Assembly: GCF_000972845.2 (NCBI RefSeq)
Contig: NC_040016.1
Span: forward strand, 14,280,701-14,344,700
DNA from: Larimichthys crocea
Lineage: Eukaryota > Chordata > Actinopteri > Sciaenidae
DNA: 64,000 bases
Direction: 5' to 3'
Shown: positions 1 to 12,900 of the stretch, piece by piece
Layout: the number at the start of each line of letters is the position of its first letter
How positions within the stretch are numbered: the stretch's first letter is position 1
The notes under the pieces: generated by a model
What the model was told of the DNA's origin: nothing
The model's database searches: none
The model's input: the letters and a program-made list of their open reading frames with translations, nothing else
Position numbers and translations under genes: made by a program

Positions 1-949
1 ACCAATAAAAACTGCAGTTGTTGCAAAAATGATGAAGGACTTACTCAATATCAGCTGATATCTGATATGAAAGAAAATAATCAGAGAGGGAGGAGTTGAC
101 AAGATGAAAATAAAGAGAGTGTGCGATGATTGGGCCAGAGGCGTAAAAAAAGAAAGAGCGAGATGGTGGGAAGAGGGGAAAAAAACTAGGTGACAGGGAG
201 GAGGCAAGAGTGAAAAAGAGGAGGTGAAAGAGTTGGTAAGATATTTCTTCACTGATGTGGGATTTCCTTCCTGACAAAATCCTCTAAACTTGGAATGTAG
301 CAAGTGGCTTGCAATGTATTGTGGATGTCTTTACCTTCTTATATGTTTTACGACACCTGGCATCTGTACTTTTTGAAAAAAGCCTAACGTTCCATTCTGC
401 CCTCGTCTCTATTCTCATCTTCCCTCCGGCCTGCCAGAATGTCTCGTCATGAGAAGAGAGTTAAGGTATGCCAAAAGGAAATAGCTCTAGCAGTCATCCA
501 TCCAAACCTACTAAGAGCTGCCGCAGTGAGGCTCCCTTCCTTAAAAAATTCCCCAAAAGCTGAGATTGAAAGTGCAGAAGATGGTGTTATGCTAAATGGC
601 AGTAAAACTGTCTGTTAAAAGATGGTGCCTCAGTGTTTCTGGGTCCTTGTTCACTGTTGTGTTTTCATTTTTTTTTTAGCAACGTAATCACTTTTTCTGA
701 CTTTTTCTCTCTTTTCGACTCTCCAGCCACTTTCTGTGAGTAGATTTTGTGAGCTTTTCATGCTGTATGTGACACATTTTGTTTCCTTTCACATCTTTCT
801 GTCAGCTTTAAGAAATGCAGTTTGTCAGCAATATGTCCCACATTCAGTTTTTTAACATTCAAAATGTTAAGTTGTGTGTATTTTGGAACTGAAGAATATA
901 GTACTTTACTTTTTACCTATAGTACTTATTTATTTCAAAAAAAATCAAT
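1..949. other. Non-coding sequence, nothing recognised
   Basis: AT-rich sequence with a purine-rich segment at 75-235 on the + strand. The short ORFs over it are low-complexity. No gene, RNA or known repeat is recognised. Confidence 0.6.
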
Positions 950-1292
950 GCACGGTGGTGCAGTGGTTAGCACTGTCACCTCACACCAAGAAGGCTCCTG
1001 ACTGGGGCCTTTCTGTGTGGCGTTTGCATGTTCTCCGTGTGTCTGTGTGGGTTCTCTCCGGATACTCCGGCTTCCTCCCACAGTCCAAAGACATGCACTA
1101 AATAGGTTGATAAACTCTAAATTTCCTGTAGGTGTGAATGTGAGTGTGAATGGTTGTTTTTCTCTGTGCTCTGCGATGAGCTGGCGACTTGTCCAGGGTG
1201 TACCCCGCCTCTCGCCCAAAGTCAGCTGGGATAGGCTCCCACCCCACTGTGACCCTGATGAGGATAAGCAGTTACAGATAATGGATGGATTG
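950..1292 (+). repeat. L2-tailed tRNA-like SINE
   Basis: It starts GCACGGTGGTGCAGTGGTTA, passes through TGCATGTTCTCCGTGTGTCT, GCGATGAGCTGGCGACTTGT and AGCTGGGATAGGCTCC, and ends ATAATGGATGGATTGG. This layout of a tRNA-like head and L2/Maui-type 3' tail is extremely common in teleosts. The stretch that would hold the B box is deleted after CTCACACCAAGAAGG. Overlapping ORFs on both strands are artefacts. Confidence 0.88.
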
Positions 1293-1423
1293 GACTAGTC
1301 TGGACCTCCAGCCCATATGTTTGACTCCCCAGCCATACAGGATCAATCTAATGCTATAGTTTTCTTATATTGTCAAACTGATCTCACTAACACATTTTCT
1401 CTATGTCCAAAGACTGATCAGCG

Positions 1424-1575
1424 AGCCACACTGTCACACTTGTTCCTTCATTACCGTGAACATGGGTACTGTATTTTGAAGCTATCACACATACACTGCT
1501 ATCTTGCTGTAGAGCACCAAATGTGTATTAACGCAACTGAAAATAGCCCCAAACAAATGCATTATTTACTCCAGA
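1424..1575 (+). repeat. Dispersed repeat, copy A (pairs with 31,558-31,715)
   Basis: GAGCCACACTGT, TTCCTTCATTACCGTGAACA, CACACATACACTGCT and CTGAAAATAGCCCCAAACAA are matched in the same order and orientation at 31.56 kb. The block resembles a common teleost interspersed element. Confidence 0.7.
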
Positions 1576-3914
1576 TACAGTAACATTTGCTAAAAGCTAC
1601 AGTATGCAAACATTACTAAGCCTTTAATAAAAGATGAACCTATATATTTGTGACCCATTTTTAACAATTTATGTCTTTGGTAGGAACAGTTTGGTTTGCG
1701 GCTGAGAGCCACTGGGTAGAGAAGTTTCTTTGGGAATATATTTTAGGAATATATTCATTTAAAATCTACTGTAGACAATATGTCTTCTTGGGATGCTTGA
1801 GACTGACTTTTTTTCCTTCTTTTTGTGAATAATTGTAAAAACACATACACATATTACACCATCAGCTGCACATACATGCTGGGCAGTGTACCCACAAAAA
1901 CTTGTCTTTACCTCCACATTCTCACTGTCTGTCAGCACCTGTAGGTGGCGCACTCTTCCTGGCAGTAGTGATGGCTGAGTGGTGAGGCTCAATATGAGAC
2001 CTGTGTCTCTGGCCCACTGTCTGCTGTCTATGAGGCCTTTGTATCAGTGAGGTAAAGATAGCATCTCTCAGAAGACATCACCTCCATACACACAGAGTCC
2101 CCAGTGTTCACGTCCAACTGCCCATGAATGAGAGCTCAGCGACTGGCTGAAAACTCTACTCTGCTCCCTCTGACAAGTATCTTTCTACTATTTCTGTTTT
2201 TTCCTCTCCCTCCTTGTTTTACTGTCTTTGTCCTGATTACACCAAACACTTACTTCATGTCAGCAAGCACACTTATAGTCTCATTGTCGCTCAGCTGCCC
2301 TCTATGATTTACTGCCACTTAAAATGTGCCCACATAACCTATTGTGGAATACATCTACAGATTGTGACACTAAATAATAACACAAAAGAGGCTAATCTCA
2401 CATAAGTGTTATCAAGGTGCTACGATCACAGATGAGTCCATTTACAAGTTTGTCCAGGTGGAAATACCTCCTTTAATCTTAAACAATGATTACATCAAGT
2501 GTTTGGACCGCTGCCAGTGTATTTATGAACAGCTGACATGGGTATCCATCAGTTGCCATAGTAACTCACTCCCCTGACATTTGAGAGGGCAGCTAGTGAG
2601 CTGAAGGTCAGGGCAGGTGTGTATTAATCTGTCATCACACAAAGATGGCAACAGATGAGGCTGCTGCAAGAGGGAGGTGACGACCGACAGGGTAATTGTG
2701 TCTGTCAGATAAATCTTCTGCCTTCTCAGGCCTCTGCTGTAACGCCCAGTGAAGCACATTAAGCAGGAAGTTATCCCCATGTAGTGTATAATTAGCTGGA
2801 AACATTTAAGTAAGTATCTTCATTAGATCAGCGTATTTTTCAGCTCACTTTAATCTAATCTATTGTACAAAAAGACACAATACTTGAGGTACTTCCTTAC
2901 AATTAAAAGTCTAGGCCTCAGGTAAGTTTTAAAATCACTTAATCACGTTTAGGCACTCAAAGATTGTGAAATTACAGATGGGCCTAAAAAATTAAAAGTA
3001 ATCCTTTTAAAGTAAACTCTGATGTAGTATGAAACATGATTTTAAAAAAAATATATTTTACAAAATCACAACAATAGCAAAGTGCTCTTGTTGTCTAAAA
3101 TTCACCACACACAGGAATCAGGTGGTAAAGTCCTATGTTTTGGACACCAACCATCTTATGACCTCTGAAGATAAGAATAGGGGAGACAGGCAGACTGTGC
3201 AGTACAACAACGTAAATGTTAAATGTTGTCAGTGAACAGGCAGGCAGCCAATAAACTAGGACACCCTAAGAAAAACAAGTTAGTGAAAATATAACTTTAG
3301 TTTTAATACAATATATTTGGTTAACCTATGCTAGATTGTCTTTTCCCATACAGTCAGTTTTTTCTTTTTTTTGTAAAAACACTAAAGCCTGGACTGGTGC
3401 TCCCACATACTGTAACAGTCTACAAAATCACCGCTGTCAGCACAGGAGTGCACAACAATGTTTTGTCATTCCTCAGGTAATTCCTGAAACCCAGCCCAGC
3501 TGCACTTTCCCCCCTTTCACCACCACCACCACCAACTCAAATTACCCATTCCTTTCCTCCCTAACCAGCTCTTTAGAGTCCAAAAGTCAAGGGAAAAGAT
3601 GCCTGAGGAGACACTGCACAGATATTACCTGCACAAGAGAGAGAGACACAGCACTGTGTGTTTCTGAGGAGGCTCAATACAGTTTAAAGCTGCAATAGAC
3701 CATAAAGAAGTGATGTGCTGCAGACAGAAATGAAAATGAAAATACTTACATAATGCATACATAATAGTTTTATATACTTCATCAGACTAGAAATGTTATA
3801 TTCAGTATCCTTTGGTTTACTCTTATGTTGGTCAGTAGATTCCATAAGATTTTATTTGCCATTTTTAAGCCGTTGATATGAGTCCTGTTATTGTAACCAC
3901 AAATTAAAACCTGC
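1576..3914. other. Non-coding sequence with one CTCF-like site
   Basis: No gene is seen. CCTGTAGGTGGCGCA at 1,938-1,952 resembles the CTCF core. The minus-strand open frame over 2,523-2,780 has no recognisable domain. Confidence 0.5.
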
Positions 3915-4170
3915 ATTGTTTTTTTGGCCACTTGGGGGCAGTGCAACAAGCTCCCATCACAACATTGATATATTATTTTCTTTTAAGGTTGGTACACCCC
4001 TAGTAGACATAGAAAACATTAGCATCCAACTGAAGCTGTGTTTATGTCAACCGGATGAATATTTAAATATTCTCTTTTTTGTTCTGTTTTGGTCCCTAAC
4101 AACTGTTCCACTATGTTGGCCACTATTCCAACTTTGTCTATCTGTTGTTTTTTTGGGAGTAGTGGGCAGG
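3915..4170 (+). repeat. Dispersed repeat with CACTTGGGGGCAG core, copy 1
   Basis: It begins TTTTTTTGGCCACTTGGGGG and later has TTCTGTTTTGGTCCCTAACA and CCACTATGTTGGCC. Related copies are at about 20,215 and 34,610. The core CCACTTGGGGGCAGT (3,928-3,942) is one base from a CTCF consensus. Confidence 0.6.
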
Positions 4171-6779
4171 TAGTGTAGAGTGTGTTTAATCCCTGCTGCA
4201 GCTGAAAATGATGCTGGTGAGAGCAGTGAGAGGGAACAATAAAGCTGAAGGCTGAAAGGTTGAGTGGCAACTTTCTGTGGGGGTCATCACTACAAGTGAG
4301 CCCGTACCCATTTCTCCCCTTGTTAATATAAAAATAGAGAAGATAGCAGCTTTCAATGCTGAAATGTGGGAATGTGGCTCCAAAAAGTCAAATGTGAAAT
4401 CAGAAGGGTTAGTCTATGAAAATATTATGGAAATGATCAGTTGTAAACATTCACAGTTTGTATTTGTACATGTAATGCAGTTGTGCACGCACACATTTCC
4501 ACACAAAGTAGTTTAATTCTGATGGTTAAAGTTATGATAAGTGACAGTGAATGGTGGTCAAAATTACAAAATAAAGGTCTAAGTTGTAATAAACAGGAAA
4601 AATACTTTAACTGAAATGATCCTCTTGGATAAAAAAAAGGTTAAGAAGAAACCACATAGTGTCTGTTGTAATATAATATACTGAATAAAAGAAATGAATC
4701 AAAGTGATTCATAGCTGTACCTCTATAAACAAAACATATCTAGGTCGACTGCTCTCACAGGCATTTATTTTTCCTTTTTTAAAATATATCATATAGGGTG
4801 CAGTGGTATTATAAGTTGGGAAAAAAGTTGAATTATCTCATCATCTTTATACCTCCAGGAATTCATACACTGTGACAATGACTTGTGCGATATATTGACC
4901 TAATTACTTCCTCTGCACTGTGACACTATACACTTTGATCCCACATCCAATTACAACACACACACATTTTTTAAAAATGAAAACATCAGCAGTCGTGGCC
5001 TTCAAGTTTCTCCAGCGCTGTAGGCAGCACCCCTCAGGAAACAGGATGTCCCGACTCATATTAGTGCCTTCAGCAGATTCAAACAAAATAAAGTTTTTCC
5101 AAAACACAATATGGGGCAATCGGAAGCTTTGGGGCCACCCAAAAGTGTTTCAACCTTTTGATCATCCCTTCATCTGTGTCTTAAAAACTTTTCAGAAGCA
5201 GAGCTTGTTCCAAGTTAAACAGACTACCTGCAAAGTCATTCATAAGATGAAGAGAAGGATTGTGCTTAGATAAGAAAGAATATGTAAATTCTGTATGGTG
5301 ATCAGACTTGGCCTGTACCTCATTCTTGGTATCCACCAAGACATTTAAGCAGAATCTCGATTCACAATTTTAATACTGTAAATTAAAGTTTGGTTGCACT
5401 TATGTCGATCATTTTTGTCAATATTATACAGCAGAGCCTTGAATGTTCTTTTGCATAATCATATTAAGTACATGATTCAAAGTTAATCATGATCATTCAA
5501 TACTGCTAGTGATTAATTATTTTGGTTATTCATTCTTAAATGAATTAAATTACATCGTTCACATACAGCTGAGTTCTCCCAGTCTCCCCTTCATATATAG
5601 GTGGTGAATGGAGAAGTTGTGGTGGTTGACAAATAAGTACTTAAGACTCATAGTTAAAAATAGTCAGGAACTACTTAGTTTCAACCTTGTTTATTGTTTG
5701 CTACACAGGAATGCGGGACCTTACAGTAGTTGTTGAGATTATACCAACATTCAAAAGTGGATGAAGTAAAGCAGTTACTCTGTTATACCAAGTAGACCCG
5801 GTATCCAGAACAGGTCCCCCTGGCCTCCAAGGCCATATGATCCTCTGCCCACTGAGGAATAAGTTCAGGCCTTTCATTTCCTCCCTGCTCTGCACTCTGT
5901 GGCACAGATGCATGGTTCCTTTCGCCTGTGTGGAGATCTCGACGTGGTTCACACAGCACGAAGATCCTAATCCACAGCGGCAGGGACCTCTCCCTGTCTG
6001 TTGTCTTTGCAGATTTGCCCCTTGCTCTGTTTTCAGCGTCAGGGGAAAACTTTTTCCATTACTGAGGAATAACATGAATGGTAGCTTTGTTGGTTGGTCT
6101 TCATGTTGGTTTGGTATGAGCCCCCTCCTTGACCACCACCACTGCACATGACCACCCCAGATCCCACTACCACAATAACTATCCCTCACTTACCATTTTG
6201 TCTTCATATGTTCTCTTGATTCAATAGATGTGAAAAGATTCATATCTATTTCGCTTTCTTTCTACCCACCTCTCTCTGTCTGTACATCTTTTTTTGATCA
6301 CAGGAAGTAAAAAGTAGGACTGAACGAGCTTTGATCCAGATGGGGCCGTATGAGAGCATGAGTAAGACCCGAGAGCCAAGGCTCAACAAAGGATGCTCAG
6401 TGCTGCAGGCCTGACCAACTTTATTTGATGAAGAAAACGAAAGAGTCTCTGTTTTCATCTTCCATATTTCAGCTTCAACACACTCTTTTCCAAGAAACTC
6501 TCGTTTGATTTCACAAAGCTCAAGCTGATCACTCTAATCACATTTTACACCGATTAAACAACAATGCACAGAAATGAGTATTGTATTGTGTATTGTGGTA
6601 TGGACTGCTGTACATTTGTTATGATGTATCAAAAACAGCCATACATAAGGCAAGTGCAACAACAAAAGACGTAGCCGCCAGCTAATATTACTTACTAGTC
6701 AAACAGCAAGCTGAGTCTGTCTTTCAGCCTTTTATTTCACAGAGCTCTAAGAAGGCTCAGAACAGATATTTGAAGATAT
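4171..6779. other. Non-coding sequence with an unexplained open block
   Basis: Mostly AT-rich sequence with no features. About 5,690-6,190 is more GC-balanced and open on both strands (162 codons minus, 104 plus), but neither translation is recognisable. It could be an old transposon piece or chance. Confidence 0.45.
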
Positions 6780-6957
6780 TTTTTTGGCCTTTTTGACCCT
6801 TATTTGACAGAGACAGCTTGAAGAGTAACAGGAATGTGGAGAGAGACATGGGGAATGACACGTAGCAAAGGGTCGCAGGTCGGATCCAAACCCTGGGTCG
6901 CTGCTGAGCCTTCGTACATGGGGTGGATGCTCTACCAACTGAGCTAATCGACACCCC
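6780..6957 (-). repeat. tRNA-derived SINE, minus strand
   Basis: On the minus strand it opens GGGGTGTCGATTAGCTCAGT then TGGTAGAGC (an A box), has a decayed B box GGTTTGGATCC, then GACCCTTTGCTACGTGTCAT and a tail CAAATAAGGGTCAAAAAGGC. It is a typical perciform-type tRNA SINE. Confidence 0.85.
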
Positions 6958-6959
6958 AG

Positions 6960-7060
6960 GTTAGATGCAGTTTTGAGCGAAATGTCCAAACAACTGTAGG
7001 TACTGCTATCAAATTTGGCACAATCATTTATATTTCCATCAGGATGAATTGTAATTACTA
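6960..7060 (-). repeat. Fragment of a dispersed teleost repeat, next to the SINE
   Basis: The minus strand reads ACAATTCATCCTGATGGAAA, then CCAAATTTGATAGCAGTACC and GTTTGGACATTTCGCTCAAA. This parallels a common fish repeat (CAATTCATCCTGAGG...CCAAATTTCATGGCAATCC). Assignment is from memory. Confidence 0.55.
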
Positions 7061-7255
7061 ATTTAATCTGATTATTTTGAATGCAAAGAATGGCAAATGT
7101 TTTGTATAGCCTACTGTTTGATTTTGCTCTGAGGGAGAAGATGTAAAGAGAATATTCACCCTTGACTACAGAAAAATGTTTGAGAGAAGCTGATGAAAAA
7201 TAACAAAATAAAACAAAAGTGGTTATACTGCTGTAAATTGTTTCCATTGCTTTAT

Positions 7256-7410
7256 TAGGCTTACTGTTATTTGTTCCTCCCCATTCAGCTGTTTGCGCAC
7301 ATTTACTTTTCCGTCTGCTGATTACAACTTCAGTTAGTAATGTAAAGGTTTAATTACTCCCTCGCCCCAGAAGAAGAAATGTCTCCACACAATGAGTGTT
7401 TTACTTTACA
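7256..7410 (+). repeat. Local duplicated block, copy 1
   Basis: CTGTTATTTGTTCCTC, CATTCAGCTGTTT, TTTCCGTCTGCTGATTACAA and TTTTTACTTTACAGAA-like text recur at 9,871-9,995 in the same order. Copy 1 has about 36 extra bases in the middle. The Tc1-like fossil starts just after it. Confidence 0.75.
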
Positions 7411-7419
7411 GAATTGTCA

Positions 7420-7790
7420 ACAAGAGGCAACAAAAGACTGGAAAAGTTGGGAAATGCTAAAAGAAGAAACTCCTGGGAACATCTCACAATTAATTAGATT
7501 AACTGGCAACAGATTAATAACATGACTGGGTATAAAAAGAGCATCCCAGTGAGGCTGAGTCTTTGTGAAGTGAAAATAGGGAGGGTTTCACCACCATGTA
7601 AAATTGCAAAGAATCAGTGGATTTCATTGTATGCAGTGCATAATATAATTAAAAAGATTCAGAGAATCAGAGGAAATCTCGGGCTAAAGAGGACAGGGAC
7701 CAATGCACAGTTCAAACGGGACGGGTATCTGTGATGGTATGGGCACGCATAATGCACATTTTTGTAAAGACGGAACAAAAGATTGAGTGC
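7420..7790 (+). mobile_element. Tc1/mariner-like transposon fossil, internally deleted
   Basis: The order GGCAACAAAAGACTGGAAAA, CATGACTGGGTATAAAAAGA, GCATCCCAGTGAGGCTGAGT, ATTCAGAGAATCAGAGG and ATCTGTGATGGTATGGGC matches a widespread fish Tc1-like element. Translation gives HNIIKKIQRIRGNLGLKR, from the transposase DNA-binding part, and SVMVWARIMHIFV, from the catalytic part (usually SVMVWGCI). Most of the transposase between these pieces, and everything after, is missing. It cannot encode an active protein. Confidence 0.8.
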
Positions 7791-9870
7791 AGCCATTACT
7801 CTGATGCAATAGAACAAAAAAAGAAACAGATGACTAACAAATCACTCAACACCAGCTACAGCGAAGTGTCTCTGTAACAACATCAGTGGTCAGAGAGGTC
7901 ACTATGGCTGACCTTGTTTGTAGGAGGGCCGCTGGTATCCAGGGGTATTGCTTGAAGAAGCACGATGGATGCAGAGAGGTTAGAGGGAGACAAACAGAGC
8001 CGACGGTCAGTTTGTTTGGGATTCTTGAGAGTAGATAGCAGTTCACAAAGCCTTTCTAATGGGAACCAGCTGACCGCTAATAAAGCCATAGCCAGGCTGG
8101 GGCTATTTGCTTTTGTTGTGGACCTTTGGAGGGGGCTTCTGTTTATTGTGCTTTATTCTTCCAAGCCCCTCAAAAGGGGCAAGAGAAATTTATACAGGGT
8201 TGAGAGTTTACTTTAAGTCTACCCAGAGTTTATCGGGCTACTATGAGTTTTCCCAGAGTGTGAGATTTGCTGAAACCATAAAGTGAAATCAGACAAATGT
8301 TCTTGATTTGCTGATCTTGCACTACTCTGGGAGTTTTGATTTTCTTAGAATAAAGTGAGAGTGAAAGAAGTGCCTTTATAGCATACTGAATTTATTAGTG
8401 CCGTGACTTTTACATACCATTTGGTCGGTGAGTTGCATCTATGAAAAGACGGGAACTTGATGACTAGGAGTACAGTATGAAGAATACATGTACTCAGTTG
8501 CTAGTTTAATACACCTAATACACCTACACACAACAGTTGTTCAAGAAATCCTACCTTCATGAAGGTTATGAGTAGTAAGTAGAATCAACTTTGCTCTAAA
8601 ACATTCATACGATTTCTTACAGGACTTCAAGGACTACCACGTCTGTGGCAAGACCTGCGACAATAATGTAGCTACATTTCCATATTAGCATCGTTAAAGC
8701 ATCGACTTGAACAGGACAGCTCAGGAAATGCTATCATGCCTCATCTGAAGTAGCATGTGTATCACTCAAAACTATACTTGCCAGCATGCTAATATTCTCA
8801 CAATGACAATGCTAACACACTGATGTTTAGGATATGTTTAACATGTTCACCATCTTATTTGCTATTTACCACTAAACAAATAAAGTACATTAAGGTGTGT
8901 TCAAATTATTGCAATGAATCCAGAGGGTTGCATGAATGTATTTTCTGTCTCTAAATTTCATGTTTCATGTTTATTTAATAGATATTTAAGGCTGGACAGG
9001 ATGATGGATTGAAGAACAAACAAACAAACCATTGCCATCCATACAACCATGACTAGTGTGGCTGATTAAAATGAATACAAGACTGTAAAAGTACTTTCAG
9101 TAGTCCTAAATTCTGCTGTTTGCATCACAAGAAATATGACCTGGAAATTTGTGGACCAACTGATTTTGTAATGCTGGGTAGGAGAGAATCTGATTATATT
9201 CACTCCCTGTAGACTCTGTCCCCTTTTCTGAATTATGGGATATGTCTGGTTTCCTGTGTAAGAACTTTTCTGCTGCTCATCCAAAATCAACACAGAGAGC
9301 GTGCTCAGTTTAGGCCGAGAGGCAACAGATAAAGGAGAATTTGTTTCCTCTCTCAAACTCCATGACTTTTATTTTTTCACCCAAAGAGAAACAAGAATGT
9401 TTTGTTTTGGCTGAGCTTCTGTTGCGCTGTAGACCATGTCGGTATTCCTTTCAGACACTTGATTGATTTTTGGAAATGATCCAAAAAGCTATGGGTGTTA
9501 AGTATAACGGGTGAATGTTTTCTTTAAATAAAACGTATCATCTGTAAGACTTCTGTGAAGGCTTCTAATCACTGCCCCACAACATCACGCAGACATGATT
9601 AAATACTTAAAACCTCAGTTTCTCAGAACAATAGCACCCAAATCAGCAGCGGTTAATATGGAGCACAATTAGTGTCACTGGTGAGAAACAAAAACAAATC
9701 ATCATCAAAACACTAAAAGAGACTGTTTGAATGCAAGAATTGCAAATGTCTGTCTCTTTTCTGATATTCTGTCTTCATAACACCACACGTCACACAGAAA
9801 CTGATTTTAAAAAACATAACACAGGTGTAACCATGTCTTTTTAAGTGAGTAAAAAACACTGATGTGTCAT
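7791..9870. other. Non-coding sequence, old repeat traces
   Basis: About 8,740-8,870 (GCATGCTAATATTCTCACAA, ACTGATGTTTAGGATATG, CATGTTCACCATCTTA) resembles a common fish repeat tail. No gene is seen. Confidence 0.45.
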
Positions 9871-9995
9871 TAGCTTGGCTGTTATTTGTTCCTGCACATT
9901 CAGCTGTTTCTGTACATTTACATTTCCGTCTGCTGATTACAACTTCAGTCAGTAAGAAATGTCTCCACTCAGTAAGCTTTTTACTTTACAGAAGG
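9871..9995 (+). repeat. Local duplicated block, copy 2
   Basis: Matches 7,256-7,410 over CTGTTATTTGTTCCTGCACA, TTCCGTCTGCTGATTACAAC and CTTTTTACTTTACAGAA. It lacks the middle 36 bp and has no transposon after it. Confidence 0.75.
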
Positions 9996-12900
9996 CATTT
10001 TTCATCATCAAGTGTGGACATTATTAGTATTACCATTTTATGTGGGACATTTTGAGAAAAACACAGAATTCAGCAATATTCAGTTTGACATTTTAATTAT
10101 GAAGAGCAAAAATATACTGTATAGTTTGCCAGTTTTCCATCTAAATCAAATGGGAGAGAAAAAAATATGAAATACTTGAAAGGTTTTCTTGATCAAGTGT
10201 GCATGACTCTATCCACAGAATATCAACCATTTGTGTTAGACCTGCATATGAACATATTATATATCTTCACTGTTTTATTTAAGACCATAGAGTTAGTTAT
10301 GTGTAACTGACAAAGATCATGACACAGACAACAAAAAGCAGGAATTGAAACAGATTATCTGACCTTATTCAAGTCTTTTACCTGAGAGCTTTGCTGTTTG
10401 GACGGTTGCTGCTTTTCTTTGGCGATGATACTTCCAATAAAAAGTGAAACCTTTTCAGTGTAACTATTTGTACAATATTGGAGAACAGGACCGATTGCAA
10501 CTGTATTGGATATGGACTGTGAATGTTTGTACATGGAATGAATACTCTAGCCAGGAAACCTGATCTTACCCATGCCACTCAAACAATCTACAGATGGGGC
10601 ACTGGCCTCCAATCAGAAACAATGAATGGTAATTTCTGGCTCTGTTTCACTCATAAATCGTTCTGTTCTTCAAAGCACAGCCAATGCTTTGGCTGGCTGA
10701 TAATTAAAATGACGAGCCAAGAACTGGGGGATGAAAAAAGAAAACAAGTTTTGGAATTAAACAAGCAAATTCTTTTAATCGTTTCAGCAAATGTGTCGAG
10801 AGATTTGTGGATGAATGTTGTATTGTTATACTGTGGTGGCAGCACAAAGAGTCACTCATTACAGTATACTGCACAAGCAGGGATCTCTGTTTCTCCATTT
10901 CCTTTGGGAGGCTTTCAAAGCCGCTCTCCTCAGGGCTGGAAAATAAAAACAGAGTCATTGCTCCACATACTTTGGCCTGATTGATGTTGCAGTTATCATA
11001 AAGGGAGCCTCGTGAGAAACATAGACCCTTACTATTTATTATACCTGCACTTTCAGCTGTAACCCTTCCTCATTCCAGTTTGCATATAACACCTAGGGAA
11101 ACTTTGTTCAGCAACTGGCGTCTCTTATGTTGCACTTTAAGTTCTTCTCAGAAAAGCTGGCATTTCAAACTAATTCTAGTGAATCAGGCCCTTGGATAAA
11201 TCAGGACCTTGTCTTGCCCAGTATTGACACAGGCCTGTTCTCTGCCGCTTGAAAAGCTTTCACTGTCTGTATGAGCTGAACACTTCACAATCCAGACTTT
11301 TACCTACCTGGGCACTGCGTAGTTCCACCTCGACGACCAAAGGATTCCATGAGTGGGACGTATAGAGGGCTCTCTGTAGAGAGCAGCAGAAAAATGTGCA
11401 CAAGGTTGAAAAGTTGCTTTCATAACCAAGGATTTATATTAAACACTGGATAAACCCATTTGGCTAAGATATAGCAAGGTCTATAAGTTGAGCATCAAGA
11501 TTAAACACATTTCGCTGTGTATTTACATGTTCATTAAATGTACTTCCAAGTCTTAAAAAATGAAAAATACCAGATTGCCGACACGTAACAAGAGCTACTT
11601 GATCAGTGAATCTATTGTTATATTTTAAGGCTGAGCTCCCTTTAATTCATTATGAAACCTAACCAATCTAGACAGCAGAAAATAATTGTTCAGACGTGGA
11701 GAGTACAGTGGGGCACAGAGAGCCAAAGTCTAATTGGCATAACAACCCTCTGCCAGTCTGTGACTCAGAGAAATCAGAGAAATAATGTCGTTTTCATTCG
11801 GAGCAAACCACAAAACTAACTGATGTATTTTTGTGATTGCCTGGCAGTCACGTTGCTGCTGTAATTAAGATGTTGCTCCTACAGCTGCATATTGCACACT
11901 TTGTTTAGGTCCATGTGCTGCACTGTGCTCAAGCACAAATGTAGTAATCTGTGTAAAATTCCTGTGCAGACCACACCTCAAATAATTGGACATAGACAAA
12001 GTCATTCTCTGTGACGTCAAGGACAAAATAAACAGCTATGAGATAAAAGCAGAGCGGAAACTGAAACAAAACCGAGGAGACAGAAAATATGGGCAAAGAG
12101 ACATTTTTATTGAATTGAATTGACTGTTTGTTAAACTCCTGTCCTGAACGGTAATTCTCCAATCATAGCTTAGCAACCATAACTAGGCACAGCAGGCCTG
12201 TCAAGGTTTGAAGCAGCATGCATTGGGCTGCAGTAAGAGCCTTTCCAAAACCAAACGAAATTGTAAGGGATGGATAAAATGATGTGTCTATCTGCTGTAG
12301 CGTAAGCTGTAAACATCAGCATGTACAGTTTACTAGTTTACAACCCAGCGTTACTTTCAAGTTCTAGAGTTAGCATAAGCTAACCACATTTTTGTGGGGT
12401 ACAGGTAAAATAAGACACTTTTACGTGGCAGTCATTGAGTTATGAGTTAGCCAGAGAATGACATTGTGAAAAAACTCATATGGACCTAATGTTAGCTTAC
12501 TTACGATGATGCCAATGACAGGGAGTTGTACAAATCTACTAGAAATAAGAATATTAAATTGAACATTAGAGAAATCAGAGACACTTTTTAAAAAATTGCA
12601 AAGAATTTCGAGTGGTACCATTATCTAGATAGTCTATAAAGTAACTCTTGATTTGCAAAACTCTCGTGAGATTTCTGCAAGTTTCACATAGGACACAAAC
12701 AACAGCTTTATAGCATTAAAAAACTAATAATACAAAACTGAAGAGTTTTGTGAATCTAGGGAATCCCTCTGGACCTGACTGTGTCATTGTAAGCTGCATA
12801 CATGATTTGCAAGAACAGAAAGCTTGACAGGCATAGCAACAGTATCTGGTTGCAGGCGCATACTAAAAAATCAAGATTCAAAAATCAACAATTATTCTGT

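Noticed and set aside
430..466. A possible 28-bp start exon (ATG followed by SRHEKRVK, then a GTATGC donor)
   Set aside because: Too short to support. No matching downstream exon or similarity was found.
935..1298. Overlapping ORFs on both strands that looked like a small gene
   Set aside because: They lie wholly inside the L2-tailed SINE.
5790..5840. A collagen-like TGPPGLQG reading on the + strand at 5.8 kb
   Set aside because: It is only two triplets with no splice frame or extension, so a chance resemblance and not another collagen exon.
6920..6957. A tRNA gene suggested by A-box text TTAGCTCAGTTGGTAGAGC
   Set aside because: It continues into a SINE body and tail, and the B box is decayed. 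It is a retroposon, not a working tRNA gene.
10523..10984. A 153-codon open frame on the + strand
   Set aside because: No recognisable domain or splice context, and overlapping open frames on the other strand are equally long. It is best explained by chance.
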